A stretch of 64,000 nucleotides of DNA, from assembly GCF_900091605.1 (NCBI RefSeq), contig NZ_FMCQ01000002.1, forward strand, positions 434,001-498,000, written 5' to 3'. The translations under genes and the position numbers were made by a program. The stretch comes from Micromonospora tulbaghiae (GTDB taxonomy: Bacteria > Actinomycetota > Actinomycetes > Mycobacteriales > Micromonosporaceae). Positions 50,963 through 59,356 of the stretch are shown here, one piece after another (within the stretch, counting starts at the first letter, position 1; every line of letters begins with the position of its first letter). The notes below the pieces were generated by a model that saw nothing but the letters and a program-made list of their open reading frames with translations, was not told where the DNA came from and made no database searches.

Positions 50963-52185
50963 CAGACGACGTGCTGCCGGCGAGCGAGCTCTACACCGAC
51001 GCGTTCGCGGCCGATCCGTACCCCACCCTGGCCCGGCTGCGCGCGGACCGGCCGGTCTGCCCGGTCGGCTCGCCGCGCTTCGACTCCTGGCTGATCACCC
51101 GCTTCGACGACGCGCGCACGGCGCTGACCGACCCGCGCCTGTCCAAGGACCTGTACGGCCCGGAGCAGCACTACCTGAAGATCTTCGGCCCGAACTCCGA
51201 GGGCCTGAACCGCAACATGCTCAACTCCGACCCGCCGGAGCACACCCGGCTGCGCCGGGTCGTGTCGCAGGCGTTCGCGCCCCGGCGGATCGAGGCGTTG
51301 CGCCCCCGGGTGGCGTCGATCGTCGACCAGCTCATCGACAAGATGGCGCCGCACGGCGAGGCGGACCTGATGCACGAGTTCGCCATCCCGCTGCCGATGA
51401 CAGTCATCTGCGAACTGCTCGGTGTGCCGCCGGCCGACCATGACCGGGTGCTGGACTGGACCCAGGTCATCCGCACCTCCGGCTCCACCAGCCGACCTCC
51501 GGCCCAGGAGCGGGCGGCGGTGCAGGAGGCCCAGCTCCGGCTGCACCAGTACCTGGCCGGGCTGGTCCGCGCCAAGCGCGACGACCCGGCCGACGACATC
51601 ATCGGCGCGCTGATCAAGGCGGTCGACGAGGACGGGACGCTGTCCGAGGCGGAACTGGTGACCACCACCTTCCTGCTGCTGTTCGCCGGGCACCAGACCA
51701 CCGCCGACTTCCTCGGCAACGCCGTACTGGCCCTGCTGACCCACCCAGAGCAGATGGAACTGCTGCGCGCAACGCCCCGCCTGCTGCCCGCCGCCATCGA
51801 GGAGCTGCTCCGGTTCGACGGGCCGCTGCCCGTGGCCAGCCCGCGCATCGCCACCGAGGACGTCGACTACCAGGGCGTACGCATCCCGCGCGGCGCGATC
51901 GTCGGGGTGGCGATCAACGCGGCCAACCACGACCCGGCGCACTTCGCCGACCCGGACCGGCTGGACCTGCGCCGGGTCCGGGGCCCGCACCTCGGGTTCG
52001 GTCACGGCGTCCACTACTGCCTGGGCGTCTCGCTGGCCCGGATGGAGGCCGAACTCGCGCTCGGCGCGCTGCTGCGGCGGCTGCCCGGGCTGCGTCTGGG
52101 CGTACCGCTCGCCGAGGTGCGCCGGCTACCGGCCGCCTCGCCGTTCCGCGGCCTGCTGGAACTGCCGGTCACCTTCACCGCCTGA
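50959..52185 (+). CDS. Cytochrome P450
   Basis: 408 residues, soluble bacterial class. The I-helix LLLFAGHQTTADFLG has the acid/alcohol pair replaced by His-Gln-Thr-Thr, the K-helix ExxR is EELLR, and the heme loop FGHGVHYCLG has C354 as thiolate ligand. Sequence such as NMLNSDPPEHTRLRRVVSQAFAPRRIEALRP is typical of CYP105/107-like antibiotic P450s. ATGA overlap with the ABM gene. Probably hydroxylates or couples the pathway's aromatic product; ferredoxin partners are not in the window. Confidence 0.9.
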   Translation: MTDDVLPASELYTDAFAADPYPTLARLRADRPVCPVGSPRFDSWLITRFDDARTALTDPRLSKDLYGPEQHYLKIFGPNSEGLNRNMLNSDPPEHTRLRRVVSQAFAPRRIEALRPRVASIVDQLIDKMAPHGEADLMHEFAIPLPMTVICELLGVPPADHDRVLDWTQVIRTSGSTSRPPAQERAAVQEAQLRLHQYLAGLVRAKRDDPADDIIGALIKAVDEDGTLSEAELVTTTFLLLFAGHQTTADFLGNAVLALLTHPEQMELLRATPRLLPAAIEELLRFDGPLPVASPRIATEDVDYQGVRIPRGAIVGVAINAANHDPAHFADPDRLDLRRVRGPHLGFGHGVHYCLGVSLARMEAELALGALLRRLPGLRLGVPLAEVRRLPAASPFRGLLELPVTFTA

Positions 52186-52238
52186 CGGCGCCGCCGCCTC
52201 GCGCCGCCGCCCTCCGTCGCAATCATCAAGGAGCAGTC

Positions 52239-52904
52239 ATGGTCTTCCGCAACGTGATCGTCTGTCACATGGTCCCCGGCAGCGAGCAGATCGTCGGCGG
52301 CGTGTTCGGCCACTACGACCAGGCCACCCGGCCGCAGGACCTGGGCGTCATCGGCCGGTACCTGCTGTCGCACCACGACCTCTACATCCACGTGATCGAG
52401 CGGGAGCAGGACCCGCGGATCTCCGGGCAGACCCGTGGCCTGCCCGCCTTCCAGAAGATCGCCGAGGAGATCGGCCCGTACGTCACGCCGTACCCGCGCT
52501 ACTGGAAGAACCCGTCGGACTCGGTGGCCAAGGAGTTCTACCACTGGGCGCCCGAGGGCGAGCCGCCCGCCGACACCACGCTCACCGTGATCGTCGGGCG
52601 GATCAAGCCGGGCGCCGAGCCGGACGTGGCACGGGTCTTCGGCGAGTCCGACGCCGGTTCGCTCCCGGCCGACCTCGGCGTCACCGGCCGCTGGCTCTAC
52701 TCGATCGACGACGTCTACGTGCACCTGCTCGAACAGGAGTCGTCGGCGGCCGAGGCCACCCGCGACCGGCACGGCGACAAGCCGGCCTTCGGCAAGGTGA
52801 TGCAGGACCTGGGCCCGTACATCGAGCCGTACCGGCCGGACCGGTGGCAGGGCCCGCAGGACTCCGTCGCCGGCGTCTTCTACCGCTGGCAGGCCCAGGA
52901 CTGA
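52239..52904 (+). CDS. Tandem-duplicated TcmI-type polyketide cyclase
   Basis: 221 residues made of two copies of the TcmI-like cyclase domain (about 1-108 and 112-221). The copies share the pattern VIVxxxxPG...VAxVF, LGVxGRxLxSxxDxYxHxxE (LGVIGRYLLSHHDLYIHVIE; LGVTGRWLYSIDDVYVHLLE), PAFxK and DSVAxxFYxW. Ordinary TcmI-family proteins are single domains of about 110 residues that close late rings of type II polyketides. Good ribosome site (AAGGAG) seven bases before the ATG. 53 bases after the P450 gene; terminator at 52929-52963. Confidence 0.85.
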   Translation: MVFRNVIVCHMVPGSEQIVGGVFGHYDQATRPQDLGVIGRYLLSHHDLYIHVIEREQDPRISGQTRGLPAFQKIAEEIGPYVTPYPRYWKNPSDSVAKEFYHWAPEGEPPADTTLTVIVGRIKPGAEPDVARVFGESDAGSLPADLGVTGRWLYSIDDVYVHLLEQESSAAEATRDRHGDKPAFGKVMQDLGPYIEPYRPDRWQGPQDSVAGVFYRWQAQD

Positions 52905-52928
52905 CCCGATCCGCGCTCCCGCCCACCG

Positions 52929-52963
52929 GGTGGCGGGGGCGCGGAAACGCCGCCCCCGCCACC
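52929..52963 (+). terminator. Terminator of the tailoring cassette
   Basis: A perfect 13-bp stem GGTGGCGGGGGCG (52929-52941) / CGCCCCCGCCACC (52951-52963) with a nine-base loop, 25 bases after the cyclase stop. Confidence 0.75.
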
Positions 52964-52988
52964 GGCCGTACGCCAGGCTGGTGCGGGG

Positions 52989-53375
52989 GTGCCGGTGTCG
53001 ACGAAGGAGATCGTCCAGCACGTCGGGGCGCTGCTGGACCTGGCCGGGGTGCTCGTCATCGCGTTCGGCGTCGCGGTCGCCACGGCGGTGTTCGCGGTGC
53101 GCTGCGCCCGGACCCGGCAGGTGGTCGCGCACTACCGGGCGTACCGGCAGGGGGTCGGCCGGGCCATCCTGCTCGGCCTGGAGTTCCTGGTCGGCGGCGA
53201 CATCATCCGTACGGTCGCGGTGTCGCCCACGTTCACCAGCGTCGGCGTGCTGGCGCTGATCGTGCTGGTCCGTACGTTCCTCAGCTTCTCGCTGGAGGTG
53301 GAGCTGGACGGCCGCTGGCCCTGGCAGGGCCGGACTCCGGCCGAGCGGCCGAGCGTGGGCGCCCGCCCCCAGTGA
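52989..53375 (+). CDS. DUF1622 small membrane protein
   Basis: 128 residues. Two to three hydrophobic segments (LLDLAGVLVIAFGVAVATAVFAVR, GRAILLGLEFLVGGDIIRTV, VGVLALIVLVRTFLSFSLEVEL), matching the DUF1622 family signature with the L-E-F-L-V/A-G-D-I and R-T-F-L-S-x-S-L-x-x-E motifs. Function unknown. GTG start at 52989; a second GTG at 52995 is possible. Its TGA lies inside a GTGA sequence that could start the next gene. Confidence 0.8.
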   Translation: MPVSTKEIVQHVGALLDLAGVLVIAFGVAVATAVFAVRCARTRQVVAHYRAYRQGVGRAILLGLEFLVGGDIIRTVAVSPTFTSVGVLALIVLVRTFLSFSLEVELDGRWPWQGRTPAERPSVGARPQ

Positions 53376-53404
53376 GCGTCGTACGCCTGCGGCAGTATCC
53401 GTGC

Positions 53405-53881
53405 GTGGCGGAACTCCGAATCGCGCGCGGCGACGCGACCAGCCCGCAGGCGAAGGGGCGCAAGATCATCGCCCACGTCTGCAACGATCTGGGCGGCTGG
53501 GGAAAGGGCTTCGTCCTCGCCGTCTCGCGGCGCTGGCCGGAGCCGGAACGTGACTACCGGGAGTGGCACCGGCAGCGGGCCGGCAACGACTTCGGGCTGG
53601 GCGCCGTCCGGCTGGTGCGGGTCGCGCCGGACCTGTGGGTGGCCAACATGGTGGGCCAGCGCGGAATGCGCCGGGGCAGCGCCGGTCCGCCGATCCGGTA
53701 CGACGCGGTGGAGCGCTGCCTCGCCGCGCTGGCCGTCCAGGCCGAGGAACTGGGCGCGTCGGTGCACATGCCCCGTATCGGTTGCGGGCTGGCCGGCGGC
53801 TCGTGGCAGCGGATCGAGCCGTTGATCCGGCGCGCGCTGTCCGAGCGCGGCATCCCGGTGACCGTCTACGACCGTTCCTGA
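53405..53881 (+). CDS. Macro-domain (ADP-ribose-binding) protein
   Basis: 158 residues, one macro domain. LRIARGDATSP starts the fold. AHVCNDLGGWGKGFVLAVSRRW contains the Asn-Asp and Gly-rich loop that hold ADP-ribose. IRYDAVERCLAALA and VHMPRIGCGLAGGSWQRIEPLI are the remaining core motifs. Likely hydrolyses or binds ADP-ribose derivatives in the cytoplasm. GTG at 53405 gives the family N-terminus but has no good ribosome site; GTG at 53372, overlapping the previous stop, would add 11 residues and couple translation. Confidence 0.8.
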   Translation: MAELRIARGDATSPQAKGRKIIAHVCNDLGGWGKGFVLAVSRRWPEPERDYREWHRQRAGNDFGLGAVRLVRVAPDLWVANMVGQRGMRRGSAGPPIRYDAVERCLAALAVQAEELGASVHMPRIGCGLAGGSWQRIEPLIRRALSERGIPVTVYDRS

Positions 53882-53964
53882 TCTGAGCTGATCGATTCCG
53901 TCGCGCCACGTGACGGTATCGACGGGCACTGTCTCCGCCACTTCGCCGAGCCAATGCCGACTGG

Positions 53965-53979
53965 TACCCCCAGGGGGTA
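53965..53979. promoter_or_regulatory. CsoR-type copper operator
   Basis: TACCCCCAGGGGGTA, a perfect palindrome around one A, 10 bases before the Cu-ATPase start. TACCCC/GGGGTA is the known core of CsoR repressor sites. It overlaps TATGGT (53978-53983), a plausible -10 seven bases before the ATG, so the mRNA would be leaderless. No csoR gene is in the window. Confidence 0.75.
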
Positions 53980-53989
53980 TGGTGGTGCG

Positions 53990-56140
53990 ATGGAGCACGG
54001 ATCTGGTCACGACACCGGCCACCACGGTGGCGGTCATGGCGGCGGCCACGCCGGGCACGACCCGGAGCAGTTCCGCCGCCGGTTCTGGCTGAGCCTGGCG
54101 CTCACCGTGCCGATCGTCGTCACCAGCCACATGGTGATGGACTGGTTCGGCTACTCGCTGGACTTCCCGGGCGTGCGCTGGGTCGGCCCGGTGCTCGGCA
54201 CCGTGGTCTTCCTCTACGGCGGCTGGCCGTTCCTCGCCGGCGGCCTGCGTGAGCTGCGCGAGCGTGCCCCCGGGATGATGCTGCTGATCTCGATGGCGAT
54301 CGTGGTCGCGTACGTCGCCTCGGCAGCCACCAGCATCGGCCTGTTCGACCTGGACTTCTGGTGGGAGCTGGCCGCGCTGGTCACCATCATGCTGCTCGGC
54401 CACTGGCAGGAGATGCGGGCCGTCGGGCAGGCACGCGGTGCGCTGGGTGCGCTCGCTGCGCTGCTGCCCGACGACGCCGAGCGCCTGGACGACGCGGGGC
54501 GGCCGCATCCGGTGCCGGTCGCCGAGCTGCGGGTGGACGACCTGGTGCTGGTCCGGCCGGGCGGGCGGGTGCCGGCCGACGGGCGGATCGTCGAGGGCGC
54601 CGCCGAGCTGGACGAGTCGATGATCACGGGGGAGTCGCGGCCGGTGGCCCGCTCCGCCGGTGACCGGGTGGTCGCCGGCACCGTGGCCACCGACTCGACC
54701 ATCCGGGTACGCGTCGAGGCGGTCGGCGCGGACACCGCGCTGGCCGGCATCGGGCGGCTCGTGGCGCAGGCGCAGGCATCCGGCGGCCGCGCGCAGGTGC
54801 TCGCCGACCGGTTCGCCGCGCTGCTGTTCTACCTGGCGGCGTTCGCCGGCCTGGCGACGTTCGCGGTCTGGGCGCTGCTCGGCGACCCCGACCAGGCGGT
54901 GGTACGGACCGTGACCGTGCTGGTGATCGCCTGCCCGCACGCGCTCGGCCTGGCGATCCCGCTGGTGGTGGCGCTGTCCACCGCGCTGTCGGCCCGCGCC
55001 GGCATCCTGGTCAAGGACCGGCTCGCGCTGGAGCGGATGCGCACCGTCGACACCGTCCTGTTCGACAAGACCGGCACGCTCACCACCGGCCGGCACACGG
55101 TCACCGGCGTGGCCACCACCGCCGGGCTGGACTCCGGCGCCGCCCTGGCCCTGGCCGGCGCGGTGGAGGCCGACAGCGAGCACCCCCTGGCCCGGGCGCT
55201 CGTCGCCGCCGCCGACGCGCGGTCGACGTCCCCGGCCGGGTCCGACGCCGGGCCGACCCCTCCCGGGCCGACGTCTGCGGCCGAGCCCGACGCCGGGCCG
55301 ACGTCTGCGGCCGAGGCCGGCCCGGCGCGTCCGGTCGCGCGCGGCTTCCGGGCGCTGGCCGGCCGTGGCGTGCGGGCCACAGTGGACGGCGTGGACTGGG
55401 CGGTCGGCGGGCCGGCGCTGCTGCGCGAACTGGGCGCCCCGGTGCCGGACGATCTGCGCCGTGCGGCCGGGGAATGGTCGGGCCGGGGCGCCGCTGTGCT
55501 GCACCTGGTCCGGCTGCCCGAGGGCGGCCCGCCGGAGGTGACCGCCGCGTTCGCGATGGAGGATCAGGTCCGCCCGGAGGCGCGGGCCGCCGTGGCCGAG
55601 CTGCGCGACCTCGGCGTACGCAAGATCGTGATGATCACCGGCGACGCGCGCCCGGTCGCCGAGGCGGTGGCCGCCGACCTCGGGTTCCGGCCCGGCGTCG
55701 ACGAGGTCTTCGCCGAGGTGCTTCCCGCCGACAAGGACAAGGCGGTGGCCGAGCTACGCGGTCGCGGACTCACGGTGGCGATGGTCGGCGACGGCGTGAA
55801 CGACGCCCCGGCGCTGGCTCGCGCCGACGTCGGGCTGGCCATCGGCGCGGGCACCGACGTGGCGATCGAGTCCGCCGGGGTGGTGCTCGCCGGCTCCGAC
55901 CCGCGCGGCGTCGGCGGCGTGATCCGGCTGTCCCGCGCGTCGTACCGCAAGATGCGGCAGAACCTGGCCTGGGCGGCCGGCTACAACGTGGTCGCGATCC
56001 CGCTCGCCGCCGGTGTGCTGGCCTGGGCGGGAATCGCGCTCAGCCCGGCACTGGGCGCGGTGCTGATGTCCGCCTCCACCATCGTGGTGGCGCTCAACGC
56101 CCAACTGCTGCGCCGGGTCCGGATCGCGCCTGCCGAATGA
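53990..56140 (+). CDS. CopB-type P1B copper-transporting ATPase
   Basis: 716 residues. His-rich cytoplasmic N-terminus (HGSGHDTGHHGGGHGGGHAGH) instead of a CxxC metal domain. Six to eight membrane helices, with CPH (C315) in the sixth-type helix, the mark of P1B-3 CopB pumps. TGES (actuator), D359 in DKTGT (phosphorylated Asp), SEHPLAR (nucleotide domain) and GDGVNDAPAL are all intact, so it is active. It exports copper, probably Cu(II) or Cu(I). An extra Ala/Pro/Thr-rich insert of about 35 residues sits in the nucleotide domain, encoded by a 30-bp repeat (55265-55315). ATG at 53990 directly behind the CsoR-like operator. Confidence 0.92.
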   Translation: MEHGSGHDTGHHGGGHGGGHAGHDPEQFRRRFWLSLALTVPIVVTSHMVMDWFGYSLDFPGVRWVGPVLGTVVFLYGGWPFLAGGLRELRERAPGMMLLISMAIVVAYVASAATSIGLFDLDFWWELAALVTIMLLGHWQEMRAVGQARGALGALAALLPDDAERLDDAGRPHPVPVAELRVDDLVLVRPGGRVPADGRIVEGAAELDESMITGESRPVARSAGDRVVAGTVATDSTIRVRVEAVGADTALAGIGRLVAQAQASGGRAQVLADRFAALLFYLAAFAGLATFAVWALLGDPDQAVVRTVTVLVIACPHALGLAIPLVVALSTALSARAGILVKDRLALERMRTVDTVLFDKTGTLTTGRHTVTGVATTAGLDSGAALALAGAVEADSEHPLARALVAAADARSTSPAGSDAGPTPPGPTSAAEPDAGPTSAAEAGPARPVARGFRALAGRGVRATVDGVDWAVGGPALLRELGAPVPDDLRRAAGEWSGRGAAVLHLVRLPEGGPPEVTAAFAMEDQVRPEARAAVAELRDLGVRKIVMITGDARPVAEAVAADLGFRPGVDEVFAEVLPADKDKAVAELRGRGLTVAMVGDGVNDAPALARADVGLAIGAGTDVAIESAGVVLAGSDPRGVGGVIRLSRASYRKMRQNLAWAAGYNVVAIPLAAGVLAWAGIALSPALGAVLMSASTIVVALNAQLLRRVRIAPAE
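55265..55315 (+). repeat. 30-bp-period direct repeat inside the Cu-ATPase gene
   Basis: Two identical 21-base copies beginning GGGCCGACGTCTGCGGCCGA at 55265-55285 and 55295-55315. They encode repeated P-T-S-A-A-E in a loop of the nucleotide domain; the reading frame is kept. Confidence 0.8.
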
Positions 56141-56234
56141 GCCGCAGTTCCGGGCCCTGAACCGGCCGGAGGCCCGCGGTTGCGAGCGATACTGCCCCTT
56201 CCGGCCCGCACCTGCGGCCCGTTAGGGTGAGCGC

Positions 56235-56636
56235 GTGACGGTGTTCCGGATCGGCGAGGCAGCCGAGCTGCTCGGGGTCAGCGCGGATACGGTCCGCCGC
56301 TGGATCGACGCCGGCAGGCTGCCGGCCACCCGCGACGAGCACGGCCACCGGGTGCTCGACGGCGCCGACGTCGCCGCGTTCGTCCGCGCCCCCGGCCACC
56401 CCGAACTGTCCTCGGCCCGCAACCGGCTGCGCGGCATCGTCACCGCCGTCGTGAAGGACACCGTGATGGCCCAGGTCGACATCCAGGCGGGGCCGTTCCG
56501 GGTGGTGTCGCTGATGAGCCGCGAGGCCGTCGACGACCTCGACCTCCAGGTCGGCTCCGTCGCCGTCGCGGTGATCAAGTCGACCACCGTCGTGGTCGAG
56601 CGCGCCTCCACCCCCAGGGGAAGGACCAGCCCGTGA
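56235..56636 (+). CDS. MerR-type HTH / Mop (TOBE) molybdate-binding regulator
   Basis: 133 residues. An excisionase/MerR-type helix-turn-helix (FRIGEAAELLGVSADTVRRWIDAGRLPATRDEHGHRVLDGADVAAFV, about 3-50) is fused to one Mop/TOBE molybdate-binding domain (SARNRLRGIVTAVVKDTVMAQVDIQAGPFRVVSLMSREAVDDLDLQVGSVAVAVIKSTTVVVER). It senses molybdate and probably regulates the modABC genes behind it. GTG at 56235; TAGGGT lies seven bases upstream (56223-56228), so translation may be leaderless. The stop overlaps modA. Confidence 0.85.
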   Translation: MTVFRIGEAAELLGVSADTVRRWIDAGRLPATRDEHGHRVLDGADVAAFVRAPGHPELSSARNRLRGIVTAVVKDTVMAQVDIQAGPFRVVSLMSREAVDDLDLQVGSVAVAVIKSTTVVVERASTPRGRTSP

Positions 56637-57415
56637 CCGTACGGTGGATCCGCGCCGCGCTCGCCGCCGCGCTGGTGGGGGCGCTCGGCCTGACCGGGTG
56701 CGGCGGCGCGGACGAACCGGCCGGGCCCGACGTCGCCGGCCCGGTGACGGTGTTCGCCGCCGCCTCGCTCACCGAGTCGTTCACCCGGCTCGGCAAGGAG
56801 TACGAGGCCGCCCACCCGGGCAGCAGCGTCACGTTCAACTTCGGCGGCAGTTCCGGGCTCGCCACCCAGATCACCCAGGGCGCACCCGCCGACGTGTTCG
56901 CCGCCGCCTCCCCGGCCACCATGAAGACGGTCACCGACGCCGGTGACGCCACCGGCGAACCGGCCGTGCTGGTCCGCAACCAGCTCGTCGTCGCCGTACC
57001 CCGGGGTAACCCGGCCCGGGTCGGCGGCCTGGCCGACCTGGCCCGACCCGGTGTCAAGGTGGCGCTGTGCGCCGAGCAGGTGCCCTGCGGCGCCGCCGCG
57101 CGCACCGCGGTCGACGCGGCGGGTGTGCGGCTGACGCCCGCCACGCTCGAACAGGACGTCAAGGGCGCGCTGGCCAAGCTGCGCCTCGGCGAGGTCGACG
57201 CCGCGCTTGTCTACCGCACCGACGTACGCGCCGCACCCGGGCTCGACGCGGTCGAGTTCCCCGAGTCCGCGCGCGCGGTGAACGACTACCCGATCGTGGT
57301 GCTGCGCGCCGCCGGCAACCCGGCCGGCGCCCGCGCCTTCGTCGACTTCGTCCGCTCCGACGCCGGGCTCGCCGTGCTCACCGCCGCCGGGTTCCAGGCC
57401 CCGCCCGGCGGATGA
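56633..57415 (+). CDS. modA: Molybdate ABC transporter substrate-binding lipoprotein
   Basis: 260 residues. Lipobox LGLTGCGG with C23. Type II binding fold starting VTVFAAASLTESFTRLGKEYEAAHPG, with NFGGSSGLATQITQGAPADVFAAAS as the classic ModA oxyanion-binding stretch and VYRTDV near residue 190. Binds molybdate or tungstate outside the membrane. GTG start overlaps the regulator stop, and the stop overlaps modB. Confidence 0.93.
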   Translation: MTVRWIRAALAAALVGALGLTGCGGADEPAGPDVAGPVTVFAAASLTESFTRLGKEYEAAHPGSSVTFNFGGSSGLATQITQGAPADVFAAASPATMKTVTDAGDATGEPAVLVRNQLVVAVPRGNPARVGGLADLARPGVKVALCAEQVPCGAAARTAVDAAGVRLTPATLEQDVKGALAKLRLGEVDAALVYRTDVRAAPGLDAVEFPESARAVNDYPIVVLRAAGNPAGARAFVDFVRSDAGLAVLTAAGFQAPPGG

Positions 57416-58209
57416 GCCGCACAGTACGCCGGCAGCGGGTGCCGATCGCCCTGCTCGTGCCCGCCGGGCTCGGCCTGACCTTCCTCGTCCTGCCGCTGGC
57501 CGGTCTGCTGCTCCGGGCGCCCTGGACCACGCTGCCCCGGCGGCTGACCGAACCGGGTGTGCTCACCGCGCTGCGGTTGTCGCTGGAGACCGCCACCGTC
57601 GCCACGTTGCTCTGCGTGGTGCTCGGCGTACCCCTGGCGTGGCTGCTGGCCCGGGTGGAGTTCCCCGGGCGGCGGCTGGTCCGGGCGCTGGTCACGGTGC
57701 CGCTGGTGCTGCCGCCGGTGGTCGGCGGCGTGGCGCTGCTGCTGGTCTTCGGCCGGCGCGGGCTGATCGGGTCGTGGCTGGACGAGACGTTCGGCGTGAC
57801 GCTGCCGTTCACCACCGCCGGGGTGGTGCTGGCCGAGGCGTTCGTGGCCATGCCGTTCCTGGTCATCGCCGTCGAAGGAGCGCTGCGCGGCGCCGACCCC
57901 CGGTACGAGGAGGCCGCCGCCACGCTCGGCGCCGGGCGGTTCACCACCTTCACCCGGGTCACGCTGCCGCTCGTCGCCCCGGGCGTGGCGGCCGGCGCGG
58001 TGCTCTGCTGGGCGCGCGCGCTCGGCGAGTTCGGCGCCACCATCACGTTCGCCGGCAACTATCCCGGCCGCACCCAGACCATGCCGCTGGCGGTCTACCT
58101 GGCGCTGGAGACCGACCTCCAGGCCGCGATCGTGCTGAGCCTGATCCTGCTCACCGTCTCCGTGGTCATCCTCGCCGCGCTGCGCGACCGCTGGGTCGGC
58201 AGCACATGA
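57412..58209 (+). CDS. modB: Molybdate ABC transporter permease
   Basis: 265 residues with five to six membrane segments. PLVLPPVVGGVALLLVFGRRGLIG and the EAA-like loop YEEAAATLGAGRFTTFTRVTLPLVAPG are typical of ModB; RALGEFGATITFAGNYPGRTQTMPLAVY is the family C-terminal signature. ATGA overlaps at both ends place it firmly in the mod operon. Confidence 0.93.
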   Translation: MSRTVRRQRVPIALLVPAGLGLTFLVLPLAGLLLRAPWTTLPRRLTEPGVLTALRLSLETATVATLLCVVLGVPLAWLLARVEFPGRRLVRALVTVPLVLPPVVGGVALLLVFGRRGLIGSWLDETFGVTLPFTTAGVVLAEAFVAMPFLVIAVEGALRGADPRYEEAAATLGAGRFTTFTRVTLPLVAPGVAAGAVLCWARALGEFGATITFAGNYPGRTQTMPLAVYLALETDLQAAIVLSLILLTVSVVILAALRDRWVGST

Positions 58210-59261
58210 CCGCGCTGCTGGACGCGCACCTGGTCGCCGAGCGGGACGGCTTCACCCTCGACGTGCGGCTGCGCATCGCCGCCGGTGAGGTGGTGGCGCT
58301 GCTCGGCCCGAACGGCGCCGGCAAGACCACCGCGCTGCGGGTGCTCGCCGGGCTGCACCCGCTCGCCGCCGGTCACCTCACGCTCGACGGCGCCGACCTG
58401 GACCGGCCCGACCGCCGGGTGTGGACGCCACCGGAGCGGCGGCCGGTCGGCGTGGTGTTCCAGGACTATCTGCTGTTCCCGCACCTCAGCGCGCTGGACA
58501 ACGTGGCGTTCGGGCCGCGCCGCCGGGGCGCCGACAAGCGTGCCGCCCGCGCCCGGGCCAAGGAGTGGCTGGACCGGGTCGGCCTCGGGGACCAGGCCCG
58601 GCGCCGGCCCCGGCAGCTCTCCGGCGGGCAGGCGCAGCGGGTCGCGCTGGCCCGCGCGCTCGCCGTCGACCCGGCGCTGCTGCTGCTCGACGAGCCACTC
58701 GCCGCGCTCGACGCGCGGACCCGGCTGGACACCCGCGCCGAACTCCAGCGCCACCTCGGCGCGCACCCCGGCGCGACACTGCTGGTCACCCACGACCCCC
58801 TCGATGCCCTCGTGCTCGCCGACCGACTGGTCATCGTGGAGCACGGCCGGGTGGTCCAGGAGGGCGACGCGGCCACCGTCACGGCCCGGCCACGCACCGA
58901 CTACGTGGCCCGGCTGGTCGGCCTCAACCTGCACCGCGGCCGTGCCGACGGGCACGCCGTCACAGTCGGTGAGCTGACTCTCACCACCGCCGACACCGTC
59001 CACGGTGAGGCGTTCGTCGCCTACCCGCCGGCCGCCGTCGCGCTGCACCCGTCCCGGCCCGAGGGCAGTCCACGCAACGTCTGGGCGGCCACCGTGACCG
59101 GCGTGCAACGCCACGGCGACAACCTGCGTGTGCAGCTCACCGGGCCGGTCGAGGTCGCCGCCGACGTCACGCCCGCCGCCGCGGCCCACCTCGGACTGAT
59201 TCCCGGGCGGCCGGTCTGGGCGGCGGTCAAGGCGGCCGAGACGCGCGCCTACCCGGCGTGA
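58206..59261 (+). CDS. modC: Molybdate ABC transporter ATP-binding protein
   Basis: 351 residues. Walker A GPNGAGKTT (about 35-43), Q-loop FQDYLLFPHL, signature LSGGQAQRVALARAL, Walker B LLLLDEPLAALD and switch His in VTHDP. The C-terminal third (about 285-351) is a TOBE-type regulatory domain (VWAATVTGVQRHGDNLRVQLTGPVEV). Drives molybdate import through ModB. It ends the operon. Confidence 0.93.
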   Translation: MTALLDAHLVAERDGFTLDVRLRIAAGEVVALLGPNGAGKTTALRVLAGLHPLAAGHLTLDGADLDRPDRRVWTPPERRPVGVVFQDYLLFPHLSALDNVAFGPRRRGADKRAARARAKEWLDRVGLGDQARRRPRQLSGGQAQRVALARALAVDPALLLLDEPLAALDARTRLDTRAELQRHLGAHPGATLLVTHDPLDALVLADRLVIVEHGRVVQEGDAATVTARPRTDYVARLVGLNLHRGRADGHAVTVGELTLTTADTVHGEAFVAYPPAAVALHPSRPEGSPRNVWAATVTGVQRHGDNLRVQLTGPVEVAADVTPAAAAHLGLIPGRPVWAAVKAAETRAYPA

Positions 59262-59356
59262 CAAACACCGCTGGCCGCGGCATGTGCGCAGGTGAGAGGT
59301 TTGATCTGCGCTCAACCGGTCACTGGGACGGTAGCGACGACGCAAAGGGGGACACG

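Noticed and set aside
48366..52904. A complete type II polyketide cluster
   Set aside because: No ketosynthase, chain-length factor, acyl carrier protein or ketoreductase was found anywhere in the window.
56141..56234. Molybdenum-cofactor riboswitch upstream of the mod operon
   Set aside because: Only 94 bases are available and none of the conserved stems was recognised; a leaderless start seems likelier.
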